Part shown: piece after piece, positions 1 to 11,800 of the stretch
Layout of the letters: each line of letters begins with the position of its first letter
How positions within the stretch are numbered: the stretch's first letter is position 1
Assembly: GCA_963576565.1 (NCBI GenBank)
Contig: OY755047.1
Span: 1,054,001 to 1,118,000 of the forward strand
Direction: 5' to 3'
Origin: Aspidapion aeneum
Lineage: Eukaryota > Arthropoda > Insecta > Coleoptera > Brentidae
DNA length: 64,000 bases
The notes under the pieces: generated by a model
Database searches by the model: none
Seen by the model: only the letters and a program-made list of their open reading frames with translations
Told to the model about the DNA's origin: nothing
Translations under genes and position numbers: made by a program

Positions 1-296
1 CTGTCGGGCCCCTTCACACATGATGGCCTTTTTTTTTTGGTCGCAAATTTCCTGAGGGCGCCCTTCGTAGCTGTCGGGCCCCCCCAAGACACATTCCTGG
101 GTGCGCCACTGCCTGGTATGGATAGACATAAGACTCGTCCGAACATTTTACGAAAGGGAACACTCCCCCAACCCTGGCAGGGGGTTGGTTCCCCCCTTAA
201 ACGTGCGTTTTGATAGTTTTTTGCTCATAACTCGAAAATAGTCAACTTTTCCAAAAATCTTCATTTTTCAAGCGGATACAATTTCCTTGTAGTGAT
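1..296. other. Window edge, repeat debris, no gene
   Basis: No coding region is visible. The motif CTGTCGGGCCCC occurs at position 1 and again at 71, next to a GGGCGCCCTTCGTAG stretch. This suggests the edge of a GC-rich dispersed repeat that continues to the left of the window. The remainder is AT-rich and unassigned. Confidence 0.3.
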
Positions 297-416
297 AATG
301 TTTTTTGTCTTAAACAAATGATTGAGAAAAGGAGTGCCAGAAATATAGAGGCTCATGTTACCTTTGTGGACCTACAAAAAGCATATGATACCGTTCCAGT
401 AGAAAAATATATGGAC

Positions 417-783
417 CGAGGAGTGATCAGCTGAACCAAATTTGTACACCGTCCTACAGGACTTTAATAAATTTTTGGTCCTGTAGTGTCCTGTATAGTC
501 CTGCCTCTGGGGTCCTGTATAGTCCTGTGGCTGAAAAGGCCCATAAAATAAATTAGAGAGCCGATTTGCCTTTGCCGTCCTTAGTCCTTAATCATGCTTA
601 GGGCACCCCTTAGGCGCCAGTACCCTCGGGGTCCTGTATAGTCCTGTGGAGTCCTGTGGAAGTCCTGTGGAGTCCTGTATAGTCCTGTGGGGTCCTGTGG
701 AAGTCCTATATAGTCCTGTGGGAGTCCTGTGGGGTCCTGTAGAAAAATTTGTACACCTACTGTGGGCAGCTGATCACCCCTCG
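417..783. mobile_element. hAT-type MITE inserted in the retrotransposon
   Basis: The element is bounded by near-perfect inverted repeats, CGAGGAGTGATCAGCTG on the left and the reverse complement of CGAGGGGTGATCAGCTG on the right. It is flanked by the 8-bp direct repeat ATATGGAC at 409-416 and 784-791. The paralogous retrotransposon copy at about 12450 reads straight through this site without the insert, which defines the empty site. An 8-bp target duplication is typical of hAT transposons. At 367 bp with no transposase it is non-autonomous. The inner terminal sequence TTTGTACACC is also inverted at both ends. Confidence 0.85.
470..745 (+). repeat. AGTCCTGTGG decamer minisatellite inside the MITE
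   Basis: The body of the MITE consists of tandem variants of a decamer around AGTCCTGTGG / AGTCCTGTAT. They are dense at 636-741 and sparser at 470-530. The 75-residue ORF over this region is an artefact of the repeat. Confidence 0.8.
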
Positions 784-1512
784 ATATGGACAGTGTTAGA
801 ACAAACTAATATCAATCATAAATCATACATATATAAAAGCGATAAAAGAACTTTACAAAGGGTCAAAATCTAAAATTAAAATTGGAAATCGACTTTCAAA
901 AAAATTCCAGGTAACGAAAGGCTTAAGACAGGGATGTTGTATCTCTCCAACTCTTTTTAAAATATATATCGCAGTAGCTCTAAAAAACTGGAAACGTAAA
1001 GTACACGGCATGGGAATACAACTTAACGACCGATTTACCATATACACACTACAGTTTGCTGACGACCAAGTAATGATAAAGAAGACATGGAGTATATGAT
1101 GAGAAAGTTAACGGAAGAATACCAAAAGTGGGGGTTAACAGTGAACGTGGACAAGATACAGTACTTATGTATTAAAAACGAATCAAGTGAGTTAAAACTA
1201 GACCATGGACAAACAATATCTTCATGCAATGAGTATGTATACTTGGGTGTCACATTTGATGAGACAGGACCAGACTGTAAAGAACTGGAAAAAAGATTAT
1301 GGGTTGTCTTAACAGTATTTTATGGAGCAGAGATATAAAAATGAATGTAAAATTTAACATATGTATAACAATGGTGAAAAGCACGCTGTTGTATGGAATA
1401 GAGACTTGTCGCGTAACAGAAAAATATAAAGCAAAAATGGAAAGTGTCCAAATGGATGCAATAAGAACATCAATGAGAATATCTAGAAAAAAGCCCATTG
1501 TATACAGATATT

Positions 1513-2057
1513 AAGCTAGACTTATTTTTTTAAATACCCGCCTTAAAATAAAAATAAATGTGTTTGTAGAAATCCTTAAATCAAACAAAAATGTTGAACA
1601 TTCATTTTTGTAACTCAGTAAATAAAAATGAGAGTGAGTAAAAAATTATTTCTGGTTAGTAATAACTTAAAACTGACTCTTTCTAGTTGACCTTCTTTAA
1701 AGTAGGGGTGTGTTTTTCTATTTTTGATGAAATATCGTTGACAATACAAAGATATAACATGTGTCAATCATTTATTTATCACCATAAAAGTCACGCAAAC
1801 TATAGCACATTATCATATAATATAATTTTACCTTGAATTTCCCCGTGAATGGAGTCCATTCATAAAATACGGTTTGATTTTTTACCAATATTGTCGCAAT
1901 TTTCCGTTTTTTTGCTTAAAATAAACTCGCTTTGAAATGCTAAATCAGTCAACATATATATTTTTAACATTTAGCTTTATTTTAATCTGATCTATAATAG
2001 TTAAAACTACAGGGTTGCTCACTCTGTTATAAAACCAAATACTTGATATTTTTATCT
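1513..2057. other. AT-rich stretch without gene
   Basis: No coding sequence or clear element is seen. The stretch is AT-rich with scattered stop codons in all frames. Confidence 0.4.
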
Positions 2058-2740
2058 GCTGTACCATCTTTTATTGAACCATTTCAGCCCATATTTGACC
2101 TATCTAAAACTCTACTTTGAAATGAGCTACGAATCTCAAACTTTGCACAGTCGTAGAGCTTCATAGAGTTAACAACCCCTCTAAGTTTCATGGACTTCAT
2201 AAAGTAGTAAAGTAGTTACGAAATTTCAAAAAACGTCGAAATACCACTCACTCACTCACTCATGTATAGATCATTAAAATTCTATTGTACTTCCAGACAT
2301 GCTACAAAGCTGAAATTTGGCACACTGATAGAAATTATTACCAAACCCTTGGAAAAAATATAAAAAACCCCAAAGTTTTAATTTGCTTCCCTCCCCTTTA
2401 AATGTAAAGTTATGTAAAAGTAACATTGCCCACTTCCAGAAGCGCTAGAGAGCTTAGCTTTCGAAGACTGATAGGAACTATAAAAATTTAAAAACCTCAA
2501 AAATTTGCAAGGCATTGCAAAAGTTTTGAACAATACATATTCCGCATATTTTACTACTTTAAAACTTAAATAGTATCCAAATCCTTTAAAAAAGGAGTGC
2601 AATCATAACAAAAACATTTTATATAAAAAAAGCCAAGTACGCTAAAATGGTATTCCGTAAAAAGAATGGAGATAAAAGTAAAGCCAAGTTCTCCAATCCA
2701 AATTTCAAAATAAAAGGTTCTTACTAGTTTGGAAAGGTTT
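2058..2740 (+). repeat. Dispersed repeat, copy 1
   Basis: This segment is homologous by eye to 14690-15525 in the same orientation. Both carry GCTGTACCATCTTTT, CCCATATTTGACCTATC, a stretch about CTTTGCACAGTCGTAGA, the ACTCACTCACTCATG tract, and CACTTCCAGAA..GCTAGA. The tail (about 2600-2740) recurs inverted at 19840-20030. No ORF fits a known transposase, so it is probably a non-autonomous element or an element 3' region. In copy 2 an internal section of about 115 bp containing ACATTGCCCACTTCCAGAA is repeated twice. Confidence 0.7.
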
Positions 2741-3254
2741 TTCCAATCCCTTAAAAAATAGACTGTCTACTGTGGACTAAATCATTTTCCTTATTTTCAG
2801 ATCCTGACTAATTTTTATTTAATTTCTTTCACCCTGTATACAATAATGTCTAATCGACATTTACAATAAATTTATTTTATATAATTTTAGCTGGAAAAGC
2901 AGAACTTGATCTGTTTTGGTAATTTCGTATATCCTTTAACAGGAAACAAGTTTTCTTTGTAGATATTCGTTCTTTAACTTATTTAGATTGAATATGCAAT
3001 TTTTGCACATAATTTCTACAGTAACATTTAAAAAATATATTTTTATAAAACAACGGGACGGAGCGCTGCACGACATGGGTATAAATATTATGTAGTATGT
3101 TGGCAACAACGCACTCTGCAGCCGAGGAATTACCTCTTTCCGTTTTAATGCGGAGACTAAATACTTCTGTCGTATTTACAACATATTTTATTCGGCGGGA
3201 CTGCTGTTTTTTATTTTTATTGTTCAGATGGGTTTTTTAATAGATCTCTTTGAA
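2741..3254. other. Unassigned, possible Tigger 5' region
   Basis: The first part is AT-rich with no gene; a CACCCTGT motif lies at 2830. From about 3050 the composition changes to a less AT-rich stretch leading directly to the transposase start at 3255. It is therefore likely to be the 5' region of that element. No 5' terminal inverted repeat was found. Confidence 0.35.
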
Positions 3255-3374
3255 ATGGCGTCTAGTAAAAAACTTCTTAGTTTACGTGAAAAAATGGAAG
3301 CTGTTAACATTTCGGAGAAGGAACATCTATCAGCACGAAAGATCGCTGAAAAATTTAGTATCGGAAAAACTTAA
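3255..3374 (+). pseudogene. Pogo/Tigger transposase N-terminal fragment
   Basis: The reading frame starts MASSKKLLSLREKMEAVN and continues LSARKIAEKFSIGKT to a stop at 3372-3374. This is the pattern of the first CENP-B/pogo-type helix-turn-helix: a basic start, an L-S-L-R-E-K-M helix, then RKIAEKF.IGKT as the recognition part. The sequence after the stop (AAEIVNK) still fits the domain, so the stop appears to replace a sense codon. The rest of the transposase is deleted and an element terminus follows at 3496. Family membership is inferred from the motif. Confidence 0.65.
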
Positions 3375-3417
3375 GCAGCCGAAATTGTTAATAAATATAT
3401 ATTTAAATTTCGCAGTT

Positions 3418-3496
3418 CTCTCTTATAAGCGGACACTTCCAATAAGCGGACAAAATCGACGAAACCGTGAGTGTCCGCTTATAGGAGGTTTCACTG
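3418..3496. mobile_element. Tigger-like 3' terminus
   Basis: The segment ends in AGGAGGTTTCACTG followed by TA at 3497-3498; read inward on the other strand it begins CAGTGAAACCTCC. This is the CAGTG start and TA target expected of Tc1/mariner-pogo elements. The subterminal part contains three AAGCGGACA-type motifs, one inverted (TATAAGCGGACACT near 3425 against AGTGTCCGCTTATA near 3470). With the HTH fragment just upstream it marks an internally deleted Tigger copy. Confidence 0.7.
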
Positions 3497-3830
3497 TACT
3501 ACATTACCATAAAAACAGTTATTTTTTTTTCACTCTATCTAAGTTTTCAAATATTTAAATTCCCGATTAAATTTGTTAAGACGTCGTTAAATGTCATCTT
3601 GGTACGTCTCTGAAGGGCCGTACCCTGTTCCAGGTACTACATTACGATAAAACAGCTATTTTGACTTCACTCTAAAAAGTTTTAAGAGCCCATCATATAT
3701 TATTCAGCAAATTCTCGATTAAATTTGTTATGACGTCGTAAAATGTCATCTACGTACGCCTCTGAAGGGCAGTACCCTGTCTCAGGTACTACATAACGAT
3801 AAAACAGCTATTCTTCTTCACTCTAAAAAC
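3497..3830 (+). repeat. Tandem repeat of about 146 bp
   Basis: The sequence TACTACATTACxATAAAA-CAG begins near 3497, 3640 and 3787. The first two units also share TGACGTCGT.AAATGTCATC and the CTGAAGGGC.GTACCCTGT block. So there are two full units and one partial unit. Their meaning is unknown. Confidence 0.7.
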
Positions 3831-3934
3831 GCGTGGGCTCGAGATACAAGCACGAATCTTCTTACTTATCGATTTTTATCTTCAACGGCACGCCCTAATC
3901 GCCGAGCTCGTTTTTGTCCGCAATAAGACTTTGG

Positions 3935-5262
3935 GTACTGCCCCATGGTGGTTCTGAGTAGCTCGTACTGTCAAAGCGTGCTTGTGGGACTTTGAAATAA
4001 ACAGAATTTAATCAAAATTAGCCAGAGTTTGGTTTTTAACTGTTGGGGCAACCTGGTACTATCCAGTGATGGTTCTAAAAACTAACGAGTAGTTGGTACT
4101 GTCGACGTGTGCTTTTGGTATTTTAAAATGGTTAGAATTTGATTGAAATTAGCCAGGGTTTGCCTTTTTTGCAAAAAGTTGGTTAATACTACGTGGTACT
4201 ACCCATTGATCGTTCTAAATGTTCCAATAAGTAGCTAGTACTGCCAACATGTGCATGTCTGGTATCCAAATTACCGAAATTTCATTGGGATAGCGAAAAT
4301 CGTGGCAAAATAAATGTTCTTTGGAAAAATAATTTTTTGAAGGGTAAAGTTTGACCAACGTGGTACGACCCAATGCTGGTTCTTAAAGTTGTATTGGGTA
4401 GTCGGTACTGCCAAAATTAGCTAAGGTTTGATTTTTTCTTCAAAACTTCAGTTGTTAACTTAATGGAACCGAACCGAACCCAAAGATGGTTCTAAAACTC
4501 GTAATGAGTAGCCGGTACTTCCAAAATGTGCATATAAGTTTTAATATGACCACAGATGGATCAAAATTAGCTAGGCTGTCAATTTTTCTTCAAAAAAGCA
4601 TTTGATACTACATAGTACTACCCAATGATGGTTCTCAAAATTGTAACGGGTAGTCGGTACTGCCAAAATGTGCATGTGGGATTTTGAAATAACCAAAATT
4701 TAATCAAAATTAGCTAAGGTTTGATTTTTTCTACGAAAAAGCAGCTTCATGGTACCACCCAAAGATGGTTCTTAAAGTTGTAATAAGTAGCCGGTAATGC
4801 CAAAATGTGCATATAAGTTTTAATATGACCAGAGATGGATCAAAATTAACTAGGCTGTCCATTTTTCTGTAAAAAGCCATTTGATACTACATGGTACTAC
4901 CCAATGATGGTTCCAAAAGTTGTAATAAGTAGCCGGTACTGCCAAAATGTGCATATAAGTTTTAATATGACCAGAGATGTTTGAAAATTAACTAGGCTGT
5001 CCGTTTTTTCTGTAAAAAGCCATTTGATAACTTCATGGTACTACCCAAAGATGGTTCTAAATATTGTATTGAGTAGCGAGTACTGCGGAAATTTGCATTT
5101 AAGTTTTAATATGACCAGAGATGGATCAAAATTAGCCAGGGTGTGCATTTTTTCGTCAAAAAGGCATTTGATACTGCTTGGTACTACCCAATGATGGTTC
5201 TCAAAGTTGTAATGGGTAGTCGGTACTACCAAAATGTGCATGTGGGGTATCAAAATGACGGA
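3935..5262 (+). repeat. Degenerate tandem repeat, about 143-bp unit
   Basis: About nine units can be followed by the recurring block TACTACCCAATGATGGTTCT, then GTAATGAGTAGCCGGTACTG, CAAAATGTGCAT, and AATTAGCTAGG. Spacing of the GATGGTTCT block near the right end is about 136-144 bp (4627, 4763, 4907, 5050, 5193). Units on the left side are more diverged and irregular. No coding function is supported. Confidence 0.8.
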
Positions 5263-6240
5263 AATTTCATAAGGATATCAAAAATCGTAACAAATGTTTA
5301 TTTATGCAAAATAATTTTTTGAGTGTTAAGGGTATAGTTTGACCAACAGTAAAATCGGAAAAGGTAGTAAAGACAAATTTTTGGAGAAGTTTAGTGGTGT
5401 CATAACTACATAAACTCGATAAAATTGTAAAATTGGGTATGGTATGAAGAGTAGTCCGGTGTGTTTTTTCTTTAATGATTTTGCTTTTGTTTCTGTATTT
5501 CAGGTGGTATTTTAATTGTGCTCTTTTATAGTTAAAGCAATTGTCCGGCCGTTTAAGAAAGACCAGTTGGCTTTGAAATCGAATCAATTGTATTTTATGG
5601 TTCGCCTTTTTATTCGAAATTTTTATTTCCTTATTGGGTGTTTTAAATTACCCTTTTCTGTGATTTTTATTAGTCAGCGCATACATATAATTGTTTTTTT
5701 CATATAGGTATAAAAAAATCTCGACGCACGAAACACTCCTTCAAATGCTGTGTCAATTTATGACCATTAAATGTTACCCACCTGGGTGTGATGAGTATGA
5801 ATACCACATATGTCGTGTTTCTTGGTCCTTTTGAGACGGATGAAAAATAGTATTTTGTATACAGGGTGTAAAAGGTATATGAGTCACAATATTGTAATGA
5901 GTGTTAGAGGATGCCAAAAATATTTTAAAAAAACTCCCTTGTTTCAAAATTTGACACCGTCTAATAACTATTTGGTCAATTTTGATCCAAAAGTGTAGTT
6001 TATTCCTTTTTTTACCCAACTGCAGCACGGCGAAAGGAAGGGTAATGTTTTTCGATTGTTGTATGTAAGTAAATATGTTTGAAACGGCTGAACCGATTTT
6101 GACAAAAAAGGTGTCATTGAATTGCTATTGATCCCGAAGGTGCTATAGGCTATATTTTTTTAAACAGGAATCAACATGGCGGTCTTCAGACATTATAGGT
6201 ATACCTATCAATTTTGTACTCAACTGCGACTAGTAGTTAC
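5263..6240. other. Unassigned region before the SINE
   Basis: No gene is supported. An ACAGGGTG motif lies at 5861. A segment with AACGGCTGAACCGATTTTGAC near 6080 resembles repeat debris that is common in insect genomes. Short ORFs at 5267-6028 on both strands overlap each other and look random. Confidence 0.35.
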
Positions 6241-6253
6241 AAGTAAATTTATC

Positions 6254-6449
6254 GTCGCCGTCGTGGTGTAGTGGTAGCAATGTTTGTTTCCCACACCAGC
6301 GGTCCGGGTTCGATTCCTTGGTACGTACTTGGTTGTTTGTGTTTATTTAAAAAACTGCTTTATCCTTGCTCAAACTTTGCGAAACTTGGCGATTGATCCT
6401 AATTGGATGGAAAGTCCCAGTATAAATAAAAAAAAATAAATAAAAAAAA
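6254..6449 (+). mobile_element. tRNA-derived SINE with target duplication
   Basis: The head carries a polymerase III A box (TGGTGTAGTGG, about 6264) and B box (GGTTCGATTCC, about 6305) in a tRNA-Gly-like layout with TTCCCA at the anticodon position. The body runs about 100 bp and ends in an A-rich ATAAATAAAAA tail. The 13-bp direct repeat AAGTAAATTTATC flanks it at 6241-6253 and 6450-6462, which proves retroposition. The 3' half of the tRNA does not pair with its 5' end, so it is not a tRNA gene. Confidence 0.9.
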
Positions 6450-6462
6450 AAGTAAATTTATC

Positions 6463-8345
6463 AGTTGGGTGTTTTTTTTATTAAATTTTTTTTTTATTAA
6501 TAATCTTTTTTGAAATAATTTTTATTTTTAATTATTGTAAATAACCAAAAAGGTTTTTTAATGCGTTGTAAATATTTATTGCTCTGTATCTCGACAACGA
6601 AACAGTTTTCACCCCTATGCAATATGAACTTTGTTAGTTATTTGGTATCCTCTATCACGCATTGACATAATATGATTTTGGTATGCGGTTTTTACACTAT
6701 ATCAAAAAATTGAATTTTGGTACTTACTTGCAGTGGCTTCCTTCTCTTAAAGATAGTGAAGAAATACACTTTCCACCATTCTTGCATGGACTAGGTGAAC
6801 AGGAAGCAAACCCTGAAAAAAAAAAGAAAAATTAAAAAAAAATTATAATTTTTTTTTCATTGCTAACGATTTTTTTCGAAAAATTTCTAACGATTTTGAA
6901 AGTTTCTCAACATATTCCAAATTCCAATACAAACTAGGTATTTCAAAGATTAAACAATGCCCACATAGATCAATCAGTTTATAAGACTCAAAGCGCAAAA
7001 TTTTTGAAAAAAAACTAGCACTATTTCGAAATGATTCCTATATCGCTATCGATATATGGCCAGAAAAATGTTGATAGAAATATTTTCTCGATCTTATAAA
7101 AGCCGTTTTGCTGTTGATGCGGTACTACTGTGGCCATTTTAAGTAGTACTAGACCATGTACTGCATTAAAAGATTATGTTTCACTGAATAGACCTCACAG
7201 TACCTCAAAACCAAAGTGCCCAACTAACATTTATAGTAGCGGCTACATGTTCTAAAGGCTTTGCTACTTTCTTATAGTAGAAATGTGGTGATCCCAACCA
7301 AAATTTGTTACTTTTTAGTTCTAACTACTATTTAGTATCAGGAAATAGTAGATGTTTCGTAAAAACGACCCTCTAAACTACTTCATAGGATTGTTTCTTG
7401 ATAGTCGATTCTGATAGTCTTCTCTACCACAATAGGACGTTGCTAAAGTTTTACTTTCTTTTTAGTCGTTATTTCGTAGTCGCCCTGACTTTTATATCCT
7501 ACTTAATTACCACTAGAAAGTTAAGCTTCATTGGAGTACCAAACAAGTGTATCCGACAACTACATTATAACTTTAATTTTTACCACAAAAGTTTGTGTCA
7601 TCATAGTAACATCTGATGTAACAATGTAGACAAAATAACTTTTTGGATCAACTTTAAAGCCGCAACTACTTTCAAGTAACCTTTTCGACTATCAGGGAAT
7701 ATAGTTTGGGACGCCATGTTTTTATGTAAGAAAGAAAATTTAATATTTTTGTTGTCGTTTTATGAGCTCATATTAAAGAGCCATACTATTTTATAAACAA
7801 ATTAGTTGAAGCTTACCAAAAATGCTCTTCTTAAGCACCATTTGTTGGAGTTAACTGTCGATTATGAAAACATAACCTCCAAAATCACAACACAAAAATT
7901 CCATCAGCTACCAGAAAACGGCTCAATTTTACGGGCACACCGGTTTTTTGCAATATATATAATGCATGTTATACAAAAAACTTTGCGTCGCACTCGAATT
8001 TTGATCCTCTGCTCGTAAATTCTCACACTTTTGGATAACATAGTTTATATTATAACCATAACCAAACAAAAAAACTAAGCGAGTCTGTTTACTGTTGTGT
8101 CCACCATATTGTGTAACAATTCTACCAAAAAGAAACGATTATATTATTTGCAACTACATCGCAACTTTTATGCCATTACGGAAAAAAAACAGCCTCTACG
8201 ACGTAGTAGATACCTGGCTACGACGTAGTAGTGTAGTTGTTACTACAGTGACTTTAAACACTTGGCCAAGTAGTTATAACCAGAAATTGGTTCCCCACTT
8301 AGGGAATTATAACGTCGCTGTATGGTATACTGAGACGTAGCGGGA
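6463..8345. other. ACTAC/GTAGT-rich unassigned region
   Basis: No gene is supported. From about 7125 to 8345 the short words ACTAC and GTAGT recur often in both orientations (for example near 7130, 7250, 7330, 7380, 7660 and 8200-8250). This suggests a decayed repeat or an element with many short inverted motifs. The ORFs of 70-81 residues here have no recognisable features. Confidence 0.35.
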
Positions 8346-8417
8346 GTACGTTGCGGTTACTTTTAAGAAATTCTTTCTAGTTGGGGTTTCGTCGTTACAA
8401 CTTTAACTGTTTATTGG

Positions 8418-8840
8418 GTGTGTAACCAATGTATCCTTCCTGTACTTACCTATGGATCCCAGACCTGGACACTTACAAAATCAAACATGGATAAGGTAAC
8501 AAAAGCCCAAAGATCAATGAAAAGACAAATGTTACATGTAAAGCTAACAGATAGACAAAGGAATGAATGGATAAGAAATAAAACAAAAGTAAGGGATGTC
8601 AGAGAAGAAGTAGCAAATATAAAATGGAAATTTGCCGGTCATAATATCAGACAGAAAGACGATCGATGGAACAAATGTATTGTAAACTGGAGACCTTGGG
8701 AAAATAAAAGAAGTCGGAGAAGACCCCAAATGAGATGGGCGGACGATTTGAAGAAACACGCGGGAACTAGATGGATGAACACGGCGACAGACAGAGAAGA
8801 GTGGAAGATATTGGAGGAGGCCTATGTAAAGATGGATTGA
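8418..8840 (+). pseudogene. Non-LTR retrotransposon ORF2 C-terminal fragment, second family
   Basis: An intact 140-residue stretch begins just before LPVLTYGSQTWTLTK and includes KAQRSMKRQMLHVKLTDR, KWKFAGHNIRQKD and RRRPQMRWADDLKK, and ends after DREEWKILEEAYV. This is the region after the reverse transcriptase core in RTE-like non-LTR elements: YG.ETW, the R.M...M motif, the W.GH motif and R.RP..RW.D. The catalytic FADD part is absent, so this is a 5'-truncated copy. It differs from the family at 297, 12231 and 18313. Confidence 0.85.
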
Positions 8841-11800
8841 AGAATTTTAAATAGAATAGAATAGAACACGGGTCTGTTTTTTATGAAAAACAGACTGAAT
8901 TTTGGTAAACAGCTTAATTTTTTTGAGAAGCCCATCTTTCTCCTCAGCGAAAAATCTTGAAAGTGATCCCTAACTTGTAACTTGTAAATTTTAAGCTCTA
9001 AAAAATTCATTAAGTAGGTAGTAATAATGGATTTCTTGCTTATATCTAAAAATGTTATGATATTAAACAAATTAGATGCTTTGACGGTCTTGTCCCCCAC
9101 CCCAGAATGTCAAAATAGCAAGATAACAAAAGAACAGTTTTTTTTTAAGTCATACACATGTAGTTTCGATAAAAATGCTCATTTTATAGTAAATTGTGGC
9201 TTGTGAGGTATCAAATTAACAAAAATTTTATCTAGATAATAAAAACCGAACTTTCTAATAATTTTTTTATGGGTGTTTGAAGATATCTTAAAGTTTAATG
9301 TTACTTGTGTGTGTGTGTTAAAATCTTTGATTAGAAACATTTTTCAGATGTTGGTTTCATATATTATGAGAGTACCAACCTCGGTACCACCGTATGAAAA
9401 GGAATCTTGCTCCTATATAAAGCTTGATTGTATCTTTTTTTTGGTACGTGACAATTTTATAAATGATTGTTTAAAAAGTACAAATCACCACAAAGTTAAA
9501 ATTCAGCGTTTTTTAACAGATATAATATGTAATATAGTGTTGGTATATTTAAAATGCACAAGTTTTAAAAAAACATGCATATCGTGGGCGAAACCCGAAA
9601 AATGTGTAACTCATAGACGAATGACAGCGAGAGAAGTTTTAACACCCTGTAGATTGGTAACGAAGCATTTTCCGACTTATGTAACAAAAGTGGCATCAGA
9701 AAAAGGGAAATATAAAACATTTCAGGCTCATATAGGCTTCTATTTTGCAAACTAAATAACTTTATCACAAGGCAACATTGTAATTTATAAAACAAACTGT
9801 TTTATACACCCCTGTATAGATCCTGATATTCTAAAAAGTTGCAGCTGTTCATGATTATATTCTCTACACGCACACAGACATACATAGAAACAAACATACG
9901 TCACTACACAAACGGAAATTTTTAGCCCCCTTATATTCATTCTATCGAAAATGGTATGTTCGAGAATCACTTGGCAAGTTTTTCTGATACAGGGTGTAGA
10001 TTAGATACTGGTTCAAAAAATCAAAGTAAAGCCAAGGCCAACACAAAAATAGAGGCCACGACCCTGAAAAAATCAGCTGTTCTCCCGGGGCTGAATTTTA
10101 CATTGGGTCTTATGGGAGGTCAGACGTTTTTTTATGATATTTTCAAAATGGCACTACAGATTTCCGCAAAATTTCAGTGAAATATTCTCAGACACCATCC
10201 CGATATTCCACCAAAGGTTTGTAAGGAAGCAACTTGATTAAAAGGTTAAAATCTTCAAGATTTAGCCTTCCTTATTTTGAATTCAAATTACCCGCCATGT
10301 ACCACATGCCAACTGTTATATTTGACATGTATTTGACTTTGTCATCTGTGATTGTCACATTCGCTTCTGCTTTAAACTTAATTTTTGTGTGAGCTAATGA
10401 AGCGGCTATGAAAAATTAGGGATTACTATACATTTAAAAAAAATTGCCCTGCCAGAATAAAGTAAAAACAATCTCAAAAACGGCTTTATTTAAAAAAAAA
10501 TCAAATATTCATGAACCGTCATTCCAACTTCAATATTTTAAAGACAATCAGCTGTGTCGTTACGTGACCATCAAAAAAAAATCAGCCCCGGATGTGACGT
10601 CAACAAAGTGGAGGATCGTGGCCCGTTCATTTTGATAGCCCTGGTAAAGCTTGCAAATTTTCATGTGCGCTTCCGTGTTTTGGCACGTCGCTGCTGTGTG
10701 GGTGGCCGCCACATTTGTTGTTTATCTAATTTTGCGGTGTTTTGCATTTGTCGTGTAAAATTGTATTTTTTTCTGTGAAAAATGAGAAATAATTCACATA
10801 AAACTAATGTGAGGTTTGTGGAAAAATGTCCGGGAGAATTAAGGAAATGTCATTTATACCCACATAGCACAATGACGTGTTTAACACGTAAAAAAGGCGT
10901 GAGAAAAAAAAACGTTGATTTTAAAAGCTGCTAGAAAAAAACGTTTATTTCATATATGAAAACAAGCTTATTATTAACGTTATAAAAAATAACGTTGCTA
11001 AAAACTGCGTTGTAATAACGCCATTATAAAATTAAAACAGCAATGTTTTTACGTTAGTTTCAAGTGATTTTTACGTTAAAATCACATTAGATTCAAGCCT
11101 TTTCTACACGAATTTTAAAACGCGCCTTGCATGGCTTTTCTACTGAATATTTTTGTGATTTTACTAGCAGCAGCGCCACCTATTGTCAGAATTTTTCACT
11201 TTGACGAAATCTATCAGGCAGTGCTTTTGCCTCTAAACTCCAAAACCCTTTTAAGGAACTGATCCCTGATCCTTCACGATCACGACGCATCTGTTATTAA
11301 CCTGATAAAGACACATTAATATTCTGTGAAAGTGTTTACTGTTAAAAAATCTTGTTTAGCTTTTAGAAAAAACATAATGTATATGGATAGATATTTTGTC
11401 TTGCCTTGAGCGCCATCTTTAAAATTTTCTTGAAGTGTTGTAGTCTTAAACTAGTGAACTTTTATAACTTCCTTTCGCGTGTCTTTTAAGTTAAAAAAAT
11501 GTTATTAAAAAAACGTGACCAAAAAAGACGCCGAAAGTTAGTAGGTTTTTGAAGTCTTAATCTAGAGGCGTTTTAAAACATGTTGTGGAGGACTTTTTAG
11601 GTGTCAATTTGGTACATGAAAATAACGAGGGTAACAAACACGTTATATACACAGCAACAGAAACTTCAGCAAAAAGTACATTTTTATAGCTTGATTTCTC
11701 CTTGTTTTTAAGTTATCTTTAAGCATGTAGATTTAACAAAATAAATATTACATGGTATGAGGTTGTTTTCAAGTAAAAAAAACTTTGTTATGTTTGTTTA

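Larger units (their letters stand above)
297..1512 (+). pseudogene. Non-LTR retrotransposon reverse transcriptase, decayed copy 1
   Basis: Translated pieces show reverse transcriptase motifs in the right order: THV/AHVTFVDLQKAYDTVP near 345-395, GLRQGCCISPTLF near 922-955, the catalytic-type FADDQV near 1058-1075, then VNVDK and YLGVTFD near 1140-1260, and a C-terminal part with ETCRVTEKYKAKMESV. FADD is the conserved metal-binding motif of non-LTR reverse transcriptases. The frame is broken several times, so it is not functional. A MITE interrupts it at 417-783. The copy is truncated near 1490, where copy 2 (12231-13480) continues. The 5' end (GFRxGRS region) is missing relative to copy 2. 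I place it as an RTE/CR1-like element; the clade is inference. Confidence 0.85.

Noticed and set aside
6254..6330. tRNA-Gly gene
   Set aside because: The A and B boxes are good, but acceptor-stem pairing is lost and the sequence continues into a SINE body with a tail and target duplication.
9273..9755. 160-residue ORF
   Set aside because: No domain, no homology I recognise, AT-rich random-like composition, and no flanking splice or promoter evidence.
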